A DNA stretch of 57,434 nucleotides from Methylophaga pinxianii (GTDB lineage: Bacteria > Pseudomonadota > Gammaproteobacteria > Nitrosococcales > Methylophagaceae): positions 1 to 57,434 of the forward strand of contig NZ_JAJAEO010000170.1 of assembly GCF_020447225.1 (NCBI RefSeq), read 5' to 3'. Position numbers and translations under genes: made by a program. Position 1 is the stretch's first letter; each line of letters begins with the position of its first letter. Shown here one piece after another: positions 37,064 through 47,155 of this stretch. The notes beneath the pieces were generated by a model. That model did no database searches. It saw only the letters and a program-made list of their open reading frames with translations, and was not told where the DNA came from.

Positions 37064-38782
37064 ATGGCAAATATGACAGCACCAATCAGATTAAGCGGTC
37101 TGGCGAGGCGCCTTGTGAGTGAAGGGTTGCTGAGTGAAGACCAGGCCCAAGCGGCTCAAGCAACGGCTAAACAGGCTTCTCAATCCTTTGTAACCTATCT
37201 CGTAAACAATAAATTACTTAAGAGTGATGTCATCGGTGCGATTGCCTCTCAGGAATTTGGCGTACCGCTGTTTGACCTCGACAGCATGAATATGGAACTG
37301 GCACCAACCAGTCTGTTTCAGGAAAAACTGATCCGACAACATAACGCCCTGCCATTATTTCAACGTGGCAAACGCCTGTATGTGGCCGTATCCGATCCAA
37401 CGAACTTGCAAGCGCTGGATGAGTTCCAGTTCAACACCGCACTAAATACCTACCCTGTTCTGGTTGATGAACAAAAACTCTCCGTCACTATCGAAAAGGC
37501 TCTTGATAATAAAAATCAGGTATTGGATGAGTTCGACGATGCTGAGCTGGACGATATTGATTTAGGGCCAGATGATGATGCGGATCGTGCCGCCGAGTTG
37601 TCTGAGAAAAATATTGATGATACGCCGGTTGTTCGGTTTATCAACGGCATCCTGACGCAGGCGATTAAAGCTGGTGCCTCGGATATTCACTTTGAACCCT
37701 ATGAGAAAAAATACCGTGTCAGGGTACGTATAGACGGTATTTTGCATGAAACTAAAACAGCTCCCGTGGCATTAGGTGGTCGGATTGCGGCCCGTTTGAA
37801 AGTTCTGTCTCGGATGAACATCGCAGAACGCCGGGTGCCTCAGGACGGCCGGATGCGGCTGAAGGTGTCCAAATCCAAAGCTATCGATTTTCGTGTTAGT
37901 ACCTGTCCGACGTTGTTCGGCGAAAAGATCGTCCTACGTATTCTCGATCCCACCAGTGCCCAATTGGGTATTGATGCCTTGGGATATGAAGAAGATCAGA
38001 AAAAAATCTTCCTGGAAACCATGCACAAACCTTATGGCATGGTGCTCGTCACGGGCCCGACGGGAAGTGGTAAAACGGTTTCGTTATATACCGCGTTGAA
38101 TATTCTGAATACCGATGACCGCAATATTTCAACCGCAGAAGATCCGGCAGAGATCAATCTGCCAGGTATCAACCAGGTCAATGTGCATCCACAAATTGGT
38201 TTGGGCTTTACTGAATGTTTAAGAGCCTTCTTACGTCAGGATCCTGACGTTATCATGGTCGGTGAGATCCGCGATCTGGAAACGGCTGAAATTGCTATCA
38301 AAGCTGCGCAGACAGGACATATGGTGTTTTCAACATTACATACCAATGATGCTCCGCAAACGCTTACCCGTCTCGCAAATATGGGGGTTCCGGCCTTTAA
38401 TATTGCTTCTGCTGTCACGTTGATTATTGCCCAGCGTCTGGCGCGTCGTTTGTGCCCACATTGCAAGGCCGTCGAGCCATTACCGAGGGAAACGCTGATT
38501 GAAGAGGGTTACACTCCCGAACAAATTGCGACAGATTTCAAAGTTTACCGTGCTGTAGGTTGCGAACAATGTACCGAGGGGTATAAAGGTCGGGTAGGTA
38601 TCTATCAGGTTATGCCCGTTTCCGATGCCATGGGACGTTTGATCATGGAAGGTGGAAACTCGATGCAATTAGCTGATCAGGCTAAAGCTGAAGGTATTGC
38701 CGATCTACGGGCTTCCGGTCTGAAAAAGGTAATGGCCGGTTTAACCAGTCTGGAAGAAATTAACCGCGTTATTAAGGAATAA
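37064..38782 (+). CDS. pilB: Type IV pilus assembly ATPase PilB
   Basis: 572 residues from ATG 37064 (MANMTAPIRLSGLARRLVSEG). The in-frame ATG at 37034 lies in a hairpin and gives an atypical N-terminus. PilB powers pilus extension from the cytoplasmic side. N1 domain LSGLARRLVSEGLLSEDQA; ATPase core with Walker A VTGPTGSGKTVSLYTAL, the Asp box TAEDPAEINLPGINQV, Walker B DVIMVGEIRDLETAEIA, the His box GHMVFSTLHTNDAPQT, and a zinc site from CPHC and CEQC. It is 3 bases upstream of pilC. Confidence 0.97.
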   Translation: MANMTAPIRLSGLARRLVSEGLLSEDQAQAAQATAKQASQSFVTYLVNNKLLKSDVIGAIASQEFGVPLFDLDSMNMELAPTSLFQEKLIRQHNALPLFQRGKRLYVAVSDPTNLQALDEFQFNTALNTYPVLVDEQKLSVTIEKALDNKNQVLDEFDDAELDDIDLGPDDDADRAAELSEKNIDDTPVVRFINGILTQAIKAGASDIHFEPYEKKYRVRVRIDGILHETKTAPVALGGRIAARLKVLSRMNIAERRVPQDGRMRLKVSKSKAIDFRVSTCPTLFGEKIVLRILDPTSAQLGIDALGYEEDQKKIFLETMHKPYGMVLVTGPTGSGKTVSLYTALNILNTDDRNISTAEDPAEINLPGINQVNVHPQIGLGFTECLRAFLRQDPDVIMVGEIRDLETAEIAIKAAQTGHMVFSTLHTNDAPQTLTRLANMGVPAFNIASAVTLIIAQRLARRLCPHCKAVEPLPRETLIEEGYTPEQIATDFKVYRAVGCEQCTEGYKGRVGIYQVMPVSDAMGRLIMEGGNSMQLADQAKAEGIADLRASGLKKVMAGLTSLEEINRVIKE

Positions 38783-38785
38783 ACC

Positions 38786-40033
38786 GTGGCCACAGCAAGT
38801 AAAGCGAAACTCAAACCTAAAAAAGCTGAATTACCCACACTTTACATATGGCAAGGCACCAATAAAGCTGGCCGTAAGGTAAAAGGTGAGCAGGCTGGTG
38901 AGAGTGTTCAAGCTGTGCGAGCAGATTTACGTCGTCAAGGTATTACGCCGGGGAAAGTACGTCGTAAACCCAAAGATTTATTTGCCCCTCGTAAACCCAA
39001 GATAAAACCCGTCCATATCGCGATTTTCAGTCGTATGTTGGCGACCATGATGTCTTCCGGTGTGCCGATGATGCAATCTCTGCAAATCATTGGTGAAGGC
39101 CATGAAAACGCCAGTATGCAGGAAATGATTCTATCGATTAAAGCTGATGTGGAATCAGGTACCAGTCTGGCAGAATCGTTAGCCAAATTCCCGTTACATT
39201 TTGATGATCTGTATATCAGCCTTATTAATGCCGGCGAACAATCCGGTACCTTGGAAGCACTGTTACACGAAATTGCTACCTATCAGGAAAAAACTGAAGC
39301 GCTGAAGTCCAAAATCAAAAAAGCACTGGTTTATCCTACTGCCATTATGGTGGTGGCTTTTATCGTCACCGCGATTTTAATGATATTTGTTATTCCCCAG
39401 TTTCAGGCGTTATTTACCGGCTTTGGAGCGGACTTACCCGGCCTGACCAAAATGGTTATCAGTATTTCCCAGGTCTTTCAGGATTACTGGTGGTTAATTT
39501 TTGGCACGATAATCGGTTCAGTCATGGGGTTTATGGCTGCGCGCAGACGTTCACGCAAGATTCAACATTTTATGGATCGGATGCTATTAAAACTGCCGGT
39601 TATCGGTGACGTATTGACCAAAGGCGCGATTGCACGATTTGCCAGAACATTTTCGGTCATGTTTAAAGCCGGTGTCCCCATGGTGGAAGCCATGACCTCA
39701 GTGGCTGGTGCCACTGGCAACATTGTCTATAACGAAGCCACACTTGAAATGCGTGATGATGTGGCTACCGGTACCCAATTAAACAAAGCAATGACTGATA
39801 CCGAGTTATTTCCAAATATGGTCATTCAGATGGTATCGATTGGTGAAGAATCCGGTTCGCTGGATGCGATGCTGGCAAAAGTAGCTGATTTCTATGAACG
39901 TGAAGTGGATGATGCCGTAGACAACATGACAGCATTAATGGAGCCTTTTATTATGGCTTTCCTGGGAGTATTAATCGGTACGTTGGTTATCGCCATGTAC
40001 TTGCCGATATTTAAACTCGGCGCAGTCGTTTAA
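38786..40033 (+). CDS. pilC: Type IV pilus inner-membrane platform protein PilC
   Basis: 415 residues starting at a GTG (38786). GspF-family platform protein with two repeated cytoplasmic domains (about 80-180 and 285-390) and three TM segments (about 188-210, 230-250, 385-408). Repeat marks: FSRMLATMMSSGVPMMQSL and FARTFSVMFKAGVPMVEAM, plus NAGEQSGTLEALL and SIGEESGSLDAMLAKVADFYE. It connects the PilB motor to the pilus base and sits between pilB and pilD. Confidence 0.96.
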   Translation: MATASKAKLKPKKAELPTLYIWQGTNKAGRKVKGEQAGESVQAVRADLRRQGITPGKVRRKPKDLFAPRKPKIKPVHIAIFSRMLATMMSSGVPMMQSLQIIGEGHENASMQEMILSIKADVESGTSLAESLAKFPLHFDDLYISLINAGEQSGTLEALLHEIATYQEKTEALKSKIKKALVYPTAIMVVAFIVTAILMIFVIPQFQALFTGFGADLPGLTKMVISISQVFQDYWWLIFGTIIGSVMGFMAARRRSRKIQHFMDRMLLKLPVIGDVLTKGAIARFARTFSVMFKAGVPMVEAMTSVAGATGNIVYNEATLEMRDDVATGTQLNKAMTDTELFPNMVIQMVSIGEESGSLDAMLAKVADFYEREVDDAVDNMTALMEPFIMAFLGVLIGTLVIAMYLPIFKLGAVV

Positions 40034-40037
40034 CCCT

Positions 40038-40907
40038 ATGTCGCTTATTTATCTGCTGGAAACATCCAGTGCTTTTTTTATTGCCAGTATTTTTATTCTG
40101 GGGTTACTGGTGGGCAGTTTTCTCAATGTGGTGATTCACCGCCTGCCACTGATGATGCAACGCGAATGGGCTCAACAATGCAATCAGTTAATTGGAACCG
40201 CAGAACCCGAGACAGATGAACTGACATTAAGTACGCCTCGCTCGCGCTGTCCACATTGTGGTCATGCCATTACGGCTCTGGAAAATATTCCGGTACTCAG
40301 CTATCTGGCGCTAAAAGGTCGTTGCCGTGAATGCAAAGCACCGATCTCCAAACGTTATCCTCTTATCGAACTATTCTCCGCGATAATATCGGCCGTTATC
40401 GCATGGCACTTTGGTTTCGGTGTGGCGGTTATAGGTGCATTATTACTGAGCTGGGCTTTACTTGCTTTGACCTTTATTGATGTGGACCACCAGTTGTTAC
40501 CAGATAGTATTACTCTGCCCCTATTATGGTTAGGGCTGATCTTCAATCTGTTTGGTACATTTACCGATATCAACTCTGCTGTGACGGGGGCTATCGCAGG
40601 TTATCTCGCGCTCTGGTTGGTGTATCATGCCTTTCGCCTTGCTACCGGAAAGGAAGGTATGGGTTATGGTGATTTCAAACTTCTGGCAGCCTTGGGCGCC
40701 TGGATGGGATGGCAGGCACTTCCCATGATTATTTTGCTGTCATCTCTGGTCGGAGCACTGATTGGGATTAGTTTAATTTTGTTGAAACAACAGCACCGCG
40801 ACATCCCCATTCCTTTTGGGCCATATCTGGCAGCCGCTGGCTGGTTAGCACTGGTTTGGGGTGAAAGCCTGACTCAGGGATACCTCAATTGGAGTGGATT
40901 AAGCTGA
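40038..40907 (+). CDS. pilD: Prepilin leader peptidase/N-methyltransferase
   Basis: 289 residues, eight TM segments. PilD cleaves type IV prepilin leaders and methylates the new N-terminus. Visible: GSFLNVVIHRLPLMMQ near the N-terminus, the zinc-binding loop with CPHC and CREC, and the two catalytic Asp of the GxGD-type peptidase in TFIDVDHQLLPDSIT and GMGYGDFKLLAALGAW. It follows pilC by 4 bases and precedes coaE by one base, standard pilBCD-coaE order. Confidence 0.97.
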   Translation: MSLIYLLETSSAFFIASIFILGLLVGSFLNVVIHRLPLMMQREWAQQCNQLIGTAEPETDELTLSTPRSRCPHCGHAITALENIPVLSYLALKGRCRECKAPISKRYPLIELFSAIISAVIAWHFGFGVAVIGALLLSWALLALTFIDVDHQLLPDSITLPLLWLGLIFNLFGTFTDINSAVTGAIAGYLALWLVYHAFRLATGKEGMGYGDFKLLAALGAWMGWQALPMIILLSSLVGALIGISLILLKQQHRDIPIPFGPYLAAAGWLALVWGESLTQGYLNWSGLS

Positions 40908-40908
40908 A

Positions 40909-41517
40909 ATGGTGTTTCGGGTAGGACTGACCGGGGGCATCGCATCAGGCAAATCAACTGTCTCATCATTATTTGAAACTCTGGGAGTAGAAGTGATTGA
41001 TGCGGATATAATTGCCCGCCAACTCAGTCAGCCAGGTACCAACGAATACCAGTCTATTGTTCAACATTTTGGTACCGATTATCTTCTTGCGGATGGGCAG
41101 TTAAATCGTCGAGCTCTGCGGACACTGCTCTTTTCGGATGCCAAAGCCAAACAGACTTTAGAACATATTCTGCATCCAGCGATTCGCCAACAGCTGGTAT
41201 ATCAAGCAGCCAAAACCAAGGGTCACTATTGTATTTTAAGTGTTCCATTGTTAATCGAAGCGAATATGCAGTCATGTGTTGATAGAATACTGGTCGTTGA
41301 TGTAGACCCTGATATTCAGTTAGCTCGCCTGCAGCAGCGGGATCAGCTCTCAGTTGAGCAGGCCAATCGACATCTTGTGGCTCAATCCAGCCGTGCACAG
41401 CGATTGCAATATGCGGACGATATCATCGACAATAGCAATGGGATGGAAAAATTGAAGTTTCAGGTCACGCAACTGCATGCGTTATATTGTCAGTTGGCTG
41501 AGACAGCGCAAAATTAA
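40909..41517 (+). CDS. coaE: Dephospho-CoA kinase
   Basis: 202 residues. CoaE catalyses the last step of coenzyme A synthesis. P-loop VGLTGGIASGKSTVSSLFETLG (about 5-26 in two parts), VIDADIIARQL, and LEHILHPAIRQQL, VPLLIEANMQSCVDRILVVD with the lid residues RLQQRD. Start ATG 40909 follows the pilD stop by one base; the gene ends 43 bases before zapD. Confidence 0.96.
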   Translation: MVFRVGLTGGIASGKSTVSSLFETLGVEVIDADIIARQLSQPGTNEYQSIVQHFGTDYLLADGQLNRRALRTLLFSDAKAKQTLEHILHPAIRQQLVYQAAKTKGHYCILSVPLLIEANMQSCVDRILVVDVDPDIQLARLQQRDQLSVEQANRHLVAQSSRAQRLQYADDIIDNSNGMEKLKFQVTQLHALYCQLAETAQN

Positions 41518-41560
41518 TCCAGGTCACAATCTGACCTTATGAGTAAATGATAAAAACACT

Positions 41561-42331
41561 ATGTCTGACGTTATCACATACGAACAACCACTGAATGAAC
41601 GCATTAGAACATTCCTGCGGCTGGAGTTTTTGTTGGCCCGTGTGGATTACGCTATGCAGCATGATGATGAAATGAGTCATCGTGAAGCCATTGATGCCAT
41701 GTTAAGTATGTTGTTGGTATTTGAGCGTGGTGATATGAAATCGGAAGTGACCAAGGAAGTTGAACGGTTGATTACCAATTTGTCTGCGCTGGAAAACTCG
41801 CCCGGCGTCGACAAAGCAACATTGGATGCATTACTGGCTGAACTGGATCAGACACTGGATGCCCTGCAAATTCGTAAATCAGCTATTGGCCAGGTATTAA
41901 AAGAAAATGAATTTCTCTACAGCATTCGCCAACGTTCCAGTATTGCCGGTGGCACCTGTGATTTTGATTTACCGGCCTATCACTACTGGTTACAACATTC
42001 CTCGCTTGAACAACGCCAGCAACAATTAAATTATTGGCTGGAACAATTTGTAGCGGTACGGGGAGCAATCAATATATCGCTACAACTGATTCGTGGCAGT
42101 GCTGCTTTCAGTAGTGCTCAGGCCGAGAAAGGTTTTTTTCAACGCAGCCTTGATAGTAATTTACCAACCCAGTTAATCCGGGTTCGCATACCAGCTACCA
42201 CAAGTTACTATCCGGAAATCAGTGGCGGTAAACATCGGTTCACTGTCCGTTTTATGACGTTTGATATTAATCAACGTCCTCAACAAATTAACGAAGATGC
42301 AGATTTTCAGCTTAGCTGTTGCACAATGTAA
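41561..42331 (+). CDS. zapD: Cell division protein ZapD
   Basis: 256 residues. ZapD (YacF, DUF1342) bundles FtsZ filaments at the division septum. The N-terminal [19 protein letters not shown] is the family signature, followed by the helical domain and the C-terminal beta domain with [15 protein letters not shown] and [17 protein letters not shown]. It is followed after two bases by yacG. Confidence 0.95.
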   Translation: MSDVITYEQPLNERIRTFLRLEFLLARVDYAMQHDDEMSHREAIDAMLSMLLVFERGDMKSEVTKEVERLITNLSALENSPGVDKATLDALLAELDQTLDALQIRKSAIGQVLKENEFLYSIRQRSSIAGGTCDFDLPAYHYWLQHSSLEQRQQQLNYWLEQFVAVRGAINISLQLIRGSAAFSSAQAEKGFFQRSLDSNLPTQLIRVRIPATTSYYPEISGGKHRFTVRFMTFDINQRPQQINEDADFQLSCCTM

Positions 42332-42333
42332 TT

Positions 42334-42519
42334 ATGGTTTTGAAAGTGAATTGTCCCCAATGTGGACGTAAAGTCGAGTGGACCCCTGAAAATAAATGGA
42401 AGCCGTTCTGTTGTGAGCGCTGTAAACTGATCGATCTGGGTGAATGGGCGGCAGGTAATCATCGCATTCCCGGCGAGCCGGTTATTGATCCGGAAGAGGA
42501 TCCGAACGCGTTTCACTAA
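42334..42519 (+). CDS. yacG: DNA gyrase inhibitor YacG
   Basis: 61 residues from ATG 42334 ([10 protein letters not shown]), two bases after the zapD stop; a TTG-led extension would start inside zapD. YacG is a small zinc-ribbon protein that binds GyrB. CPQC and CCERCK supply the four zinc Cys and the C-terminal [14 protein letters not shown] is conserved. Its stop overlaps the stop end of the convergent mutT gene by 4 bases. Confidence 0.95.
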   Translation: MVLKVNCPQCGRKVEWTPENKWKPFCCERCKLIDLGEWAAGNHRIPGEPVIDPEEDPNAFH

Positions 42520-42917
42520 ACAGTATAAAGGTATTGTAAACGTTCAACAATCTGCTTATTGGCCGCCGGAAAATCCAAGCCGGAAAGTTCAGCTAATTTG
42601 CACCAGACCAATGGTTGTCCTTCTTTGCTCATAGCTTCACCGATAAATTCGGTGATTAGCCAGACATCAAGCTCAACTTGCAAATCCGCATAATCATGAG
42701 CGATTTGCATAAACGGTTCCGCATGATCAATCTGTAATCCAACCTCTTCCTGAATCTCACGTTGCAAAGCCTGAAACCGGGTTTCATTGGCTTCCCGCTT
42801 GCCTCCCGGAAACTCCCAAAGATCACCTTGATGCTGATGGGCATGTCGACGGGCAATAAGCACTTCTTCATCAGAATTGAGAATAATTGCGACAGCAACT
42901 TGCAGACGTTTTTTCAT
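42516..42917 (-). CDS. mutT: Nudix hydrolase, MutT-type 8-oxo-dGTPase
   Basis: 133 residues. The Nudix box is complete: [19 protein letters not shown] then EEVGL. MutT hydrolyses 8-oxo-dGTP to prevent A-C transversions. N-terminal [18 protein letters not shown] and WEFPGGKRE fit MutT; the domain is single, without the ThiE-like fusion seen in some relatives. It is 3 bases from the zinc-binding protein gene upstream on the same strand. Confidence 0.9.
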   Translation of the reverse strand: MKKRLQVAVAIILNSDEEVLIARRHAHQHQGDLWEFPGGKREANETRFQALQREIQEEVGLQIDHAEPFMQIAHDYADLQVELDVWLITEFIGEAMSKEGQPLVWCKLAELSGLDFPAANKQIVERLQYLYTV

Positions 42918-42920
42918 TTC

Positions 42921-43106
42921 TTAATTTTTCAGCACAAACAGCGTGCCGCAGTATGGACACAGCACTTCACCATGGCTTTTTATTTCAAGATACACTCGCG
43001 GATGAGCATTCCATGCCGGCATATCCGGCATGGGACAACTGATAGGCAGATCTTTTTTGGTTACTTCATAGCGTCGCTGTGTACAGGCTTGTTTGATCTC
43101 CGACAT
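42921..43106 (-). CDS. Zinc-finger CHCC-type small protein
   Basis: 61 residues. C-terminal motif of the NDUFS6/CHCC zinc-finger type: Cys in SCPMPD, His in NAHPRVYLEI and the pair LCPYCGTLF. Homologues bind one zinc ion; the bacterial role is not established. It lies between nadA (18 bases) and mutT, all leftward. Confidence 0.88.
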   Translation of the reverse strand: MSEIKQACTQRRYEVTKKDLPISCPMPDMPAWNAHPRVYLEIKSHGEVLCPYCGTLFVLKN

Positions 43107-43124
43107 AACGCGCTATCTCCTTAT

Positions 43125-44237
43125 TTAAATCGGTAAAGCAAGCATCCGATCCAACGCCAGTTTGGCTTCTTTGGCGATAATCGGATCGACGGACACCTGG
43201 TTAACCACGTGACCTTCCACCAGGTTTTCCAATACCCATAATAAATGCTGAGGATCGACCCGGAACATGGTCGAACACATACATACCGTCGGGGACATAA
43301 AGTGAACCGATTTACCCTGCTCTTGGAAACGCTCATGCAAACGATTCACCAGGTTCAACTCGGTACCCACTAACCAGCGGGTATTGGGTTCACTGTTGGC
43401 AATGGTGTTCACAATATATTCTGTCGAACCGACATAATCTGATTTCTGGCAGACTTCAAAACTGCATTCCGGATGTGAAATGACTTTGGTTTCCGGGTAT
43501 TTCTCCAGAAAATTATCAATCTGTTGAGGCTGGAACATTTGATGAACTGAACAAAAGCCTTTCCATAAAATGATTTTGGCTTTTTTCAATGCTTCAGGCG
43601 TCAAACCACCGAGTGGTTTATCAAAATCCCACACCACCATCTCTTCCAGTGGAATACCCATTTTGTAACCGGTATTGCGTCCGAGATGCTGATCCGGGAA
43701 AAACAGTACTTTTTCGCGCTGGGCAAATGCCCATTCCAGCACATGGGGTGCATTGGTCGATGTACAGACAATACCACCATGTTTTCCACAGAAGGATTTC
43801 AAATCAGCAGCTGAATTGATATAGGTGATCGGTGTGATCATCTCATCAGGATCCAGCACTTCGCTCATTTCCTGCCAGGCGCGATCGACATTTACCCGGT
43901 TTGCCATATCGGCCATTGAACAGCCGGCCGCCATATCAGGCAGAATGGCGATTTGATCAGGGCGGGAAAGAATATCTGCTACTTCCGCCATAAAATGTAC
44001 ACCACAGAACACAATGTACTGAGCATCTGATTCGGCAGCATTTCGTGACAACTTAAGTGAATCACCTGAGAAATCCGCATGCTTGAAAACTTCATTACGC
44101 TGATAATGATGCCCCAGAATAACCAAATCATCGCCCAATTTTTGTTTAGCGGCAGCAATACGTTGGTCGCAGACCTCATCATCAATTGAGAAATACTGTT
44201 CAAACGGGATTGCCGTTGTTGCTAGTTTTGTAGCCAC
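43125..44237 (-). CDS. nadA: Quinolinate synthase A
   Basis: 370 residues. NadA condenses iminoaspartate with dihydroxyacetone phosphate to quinolinate for NAD synthesis and holds a [4Fe-4S] cluster. Cluster Cys are in MAAGCSMADMAN-type (about residue 126), the central region near IVCTSTNAPHV and SPTVCMCSTMFRVDPQHLL. ILGHHYQRNEV and FADFSGDSL-like segments mark the substrate site. It follows aspS by 36 bases. Confidence 0.96.
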   Translation of the reverse strand: MATKLATTAIPFEQYFSIDDEVCDQRIAAAKQKLGDDLVILGHHYQRNEVFKHADFSGDSLKLSRNAAESDAQYIVFCGVHFMAEVADILSRPDQIAILPDMAAGCSMADMANRVNVDRAWQEMSEVLDPDEMITPITYINSAADLKSFCGKHGGIVCTSTNAPHVLEWAFAQREKVLFFPDQHLGRNTGYKMGIPLEEMVVWDFDKPLGGLTPEALKKAKIILWKGFCSVHQMFQPQQIDNFLEKYPETKVISHPECSFEVCQKSDYVGSTEYIVNTIANSEPNTRWLVGTELNLVNRLHERFQEQGKSVHFMSPTVCMCSTMFRVDPQHLLWVLENLVEGHVVNQVSVDPIIAKEAKLALDRMLALPI

Positions 44238-44273
44238 TTCGCTTTCCTCTTAAATCCGGTTTTGCTATGTCGC

Positions 44274-46058
44274 TCAGGCCTCAATTGTTGGTACTTTTCG
44301 CAGACGAATATTTAATTCTTTCAACTGCTCATCACTAACAGGACTTGGCGCATTGGTTAACAAACAAGCTGCTGATTGTGTTTTCGGGAAGGCCATGACA
44401 TCGCGGATGGACGATGAACCGGTCATTAACATCGCCAGGCGATCCAGACCAAAAGCCAAACCACCATGTGGTGGGCAACCATATTTCAAAGCTTGTAACA
44501 GGAAGCCAAACTTCTCTTCCGCCTCTTCAGCTGGAATGCCCAGCATTTCAAATACTTTCTGTTGTACATCGGTTTTGTGAATACGAATCGAGCCACCGCC
44601 CAATTCAGTACCATTTAACACCATGTCATAAGCCCGTGAGAGACATTTTCCTGGGTCATTACTTAATAAATCGATGTCTGACTCCCGTGGCGCAGTAAAT
44701 GGATGATGCAAGGCATACCAACGCTGCGTTTTGTCATCCCATTCAAACATCGGGAATTCAATCACCCATAATGGACGCCAGCCATGTTCTACCATGTTCA
44801 AATCATGGCCGATTTTGACACGTAAAGCGCCCAAAGATTCATTCACCACTGTGGATTTGTCTGCACCAAAGAACACTAAATCACCCGTCTCTGCTGCCGT
44901 CCTTTTTAAAATGGCATCCACCGCTTCATCGGGCAGGAATTTTAGAATCGGAGATTGCAAGCCTTCGCGGCCAGCACTAAGGTCATTCACTTTGATATAG
45001 GCAAGACCTTTAGCGCCGTAGATGCTGACAAATTTGGTGTAATCATCAATTTCTTTTCGGCTTAATGCGTTACCGCCAGGTACACGTAAAGCAGCCACCC
45101 GGCCATTTTCATCATTAGCAGGGGCAGAGAATACTTTAAAATCAACGTCCTGCATCAAGTCACTGACTTCAACAAGCTCAAGTGAAATCCGCAAATCCGG
45201 TTTATCACTACCAAAACGATCCATGGCCTCCGCATACGTCATGCGTGGGAAAGGATTTGGTAATGGTTGTTCTAATACGTTGGAAAACAGTTCACGAATC
45301 ATTTCTTCCATCAACTGCATTAAATCCTCTTCTTCAACGAAAGAGGTTTCAATATCCAATTGGGTAAATTCTGGCTGACGGTCAGCACGTAAGTCTTCGT
45401 CACGGAAGCAGCGAACAACTTGGTAATAACGGTCCATACCCGCCACCATCAGTAATTGTTTAAATAACTGTGGCGATTGGGGCAAGGCAAAAAAATCACC
45501 TGGATGGGTACGGCTTGGAACCAGATAGTCACGCGCCCCTTCAGGGGTAGCTTTAGTCAGGATAGGCGTTTCAATATCCATAAAGCCGTGATTATCAAGG
45601 TATTGACGTAACTGACGGATAATCTGCGAACGAAAACGAAGTTTTTGCAGCATTTCTGGTCGGCGTAAATCGATATAACGATGGCGCAAACGAATATCTT
45701 CATTGACTTCGGCTTGCTCAGTCAGAGGAAAGGGTGGTGTTTCAGAACTATTCAGAATGGTGACACGCTTGGCGATGATTTCGATTTTACCGCTTTTTAA
45801 GTCGGGGTTTTCACTGCCAGCCGGACGCGGATTTACGACGCCTTCAATTTGTAACACATATTCACTGCGAACTTTTTCAGCGACGGCAAAGCTTTCGGCA
45901 TCTTCAGGATTACACACAATTTGCACCAGACCCTCACGATCACGCAAATCGATAAAGATGACACCGCCATGATCTCGGCGTCGATGCATCCAACCTGCAA
46001 CGGTTACCGTTTGTTCAACCAAAGATTCGTTTACATCGCCGCAGTAATGGCTACGCAT
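44274..46058 (-). CDS. aspS: Aspartyl-tRNA synthetase
   Basis: 594 residues, class II. It has an OB-fold anticodon domain ([33 protein letters not shown]), class II motif 2 ([20 protein letters not shown]) and motif 3 [13 protein letters not shown], plus the bacterial GAD insert domain (about 290-420). The bacterial-type enzyme is either discriminating or also charges tRNA-Asn; the absence of gatCAB here cannot decide. In many relatives a DUF502 gene and fmdB lie just upstream; here only a pseudogene remains. Confidence 0.97.
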   Translation of the reverse strand: MRSHYCGDVNESLVEQTVTVAGWMHRRRDHGGVIFIDLRDREGLVQIVCNPEDAESFAVAEKVRSEYVLQIEGVVNPRPAGSENPDLKSGKIEIIAKRVTILNSSETPPFPLTEQAEVNEDIRLRHRYIDLRRPEMLQKLRFRSQIIRQLRQYLDNHGFMDIETPILTKATPEGARDYLVPSRTHPGDFFALPQSPQLFKQLLMVAGMDRYYQVVRCFRDEDLRADRQPEFTQLDIETSFVEEEDLMQLMEEMIRELFSNVLEQPLPNPFPRMTYAEAMDRFGSDKPDLRISLELVEVSDLMQDVDFKVFSAPANDENGRVAALRVPGGNALSRKEIDDYTKFVSIYGAKGLAYIKVNDLSAGREGLQSPILKFLPDEAVDAILKRTAAETGDLVFFGADKSTVVNESLGALRVKIGHDLNMVEHGWRPLWVIEFPMFEWDDKTQRWYALHHPFTAPRESDIDLLSNDPGKCLSRAYDMVLNGTELGGGSIRIHKTDVQQKVFEMLGIPAEEAEEKFGFLLQALKYGCPPHGGLAFGLDRLAMLMTGSSSIRDVMAFPKTQSAACLLTNAPSPVSDEQLKELNIRLRKVPTIEA

Positions 46059-46130
46059 AATTATTCCAACATTCCAAAAATACTGTTTAACACTACACCA
46101 TTCATTTTATATAGAAGGTGTCCGAAATTT

Positions 46131-46656
46131 TTAATCAATAAATTGCTGATCCTGACGTTTCTTTTGATAGGCTTGTGAACTCGGTACGATACCACCCATC
46201 GAAATAATCATTTTCAGTTCTTCTTCAACCGCATGTCTAGTTCAATCACATCAGACTCCGGTTCATCAACACAAATCCTGATGTCGGGTCTGCTGTGGTT
46301 GGGATAAAAACACCGCTCACATTGGCAACGGTCAATCCTGCACTTCACCCAACTCATCAGACATCATAAAAACTAAGCTTCAAACGTGGTTATTCCACAT
46401 TTAGAAACGACTTGGCATCCCTTGCCAGAACCGCTTCTATACTCTGCTTAACCGCTGAATAGAGTGATCTAACCAGCGCAATGGCTATTAATACGTCAAG
46501 GCCTGGAATATGAAACCCAATTACCCTTCAGGCTGCAAGACATCCGGCATGCAACCACAGACATTTATCTAAAAAGCCAACAGTAGCCCGTAGCATCAGA
46601 AAAGTTACTCCAAGTGATACCCTGACCAACAGGCCTGCGATTAAATATTTACGTAT
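46131..46656 (-). pseudogene. Decayed DUF502 family membrane-protein gene
   Basis: Minus-strand translation in shifting frames gives clear DUF502 pieces: IRKYLIAGLLV at the start, VTFLMLR, IPGLDVLIAIALV joined directly to RSLYSAVKQSIEAVLARDAK (about 35 residues deleted between them), DELGEVQ, VFIPTTADPTSGFVLM, DVIELDMRL and, at the end, VEEELKMIISMGGIVP. At least one TGA and one TAA interrupt the first frame and several frameshifts follow. DUF502 proteins are normally about 200 residues and encoded between fmdB and aspS, exactly this position. No intact start codon is present. The protein's function is unknown. Confidence 0.9.
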
Positions 46657-46664
46657 CTAAATGT

Positions 46665-46931
46665 TTAATGACTGCACCCTGTTCCACAAGTATGTCCAGC
46701 AGCAGTTGAACTATCTGAGGCTCCACCATCAGCAAGGTTTCGTTTTGAACCCGATTTAAAGTCAGTCTCATACCAACCCTGACCTTTCAGTCGAAAACCC
46801 GCTGCTGAAATCAGTTTTTTCAGGCTCGGTTGTTGGCAGGCTGGACAATCCACCAATGCGTCATCACTAATCTTTTGCAAAGCTTCAAAATTATGATTGC
46901 AGGCATCACAGCGATATTCATAAAATGGCAT
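46665..46931 (-). CDS. FmdB-family zinc-ribbon protein
   Basis: 88 residues from ATG 46931 (MPFYEYRCDACNHNFEALQ), the family's usual start. Four zinc Cys: YRCDACNH and VDCPACQQP. A C-terminal tail with CGTGC follows. FmdB-like proteins are small putative regulators first described near formamidase or methylotrophy genes, but the family is widespread and mostly uncharacterised. It is upstream of the DUF502 pseudogene and aspS on the same strand, a conserved neighbourhood. Confidence 0.92.
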   Translation of the reverse strand: MPFYEYRCDACNHNFEALQKISDDALVDCPACQQPSLKKLISAAGFRLKGQGWYETDFKSGSKRNLADGGASDSSTAAGHTCGTGCSH

Positions 46932-47155
46932 GAGGTTACTCCCTAAAAATGAATCAAAAAACAACGCTGCTTATAAATGCGGCAAGAAAAGTTTGTTTCA
47001 AGCTTAAAACCTGCTGATTATACCGAAAATATACTATTTCAGTCTTTGCCATTTTTACTGATGGTAGTTAATCCACATGAAATACACGATTTTGCCTGGT
47101 CAAAAGCAAGAATCATTCGGACTTACTCAATTATCTGAGGCAATAATTGCCCCCC

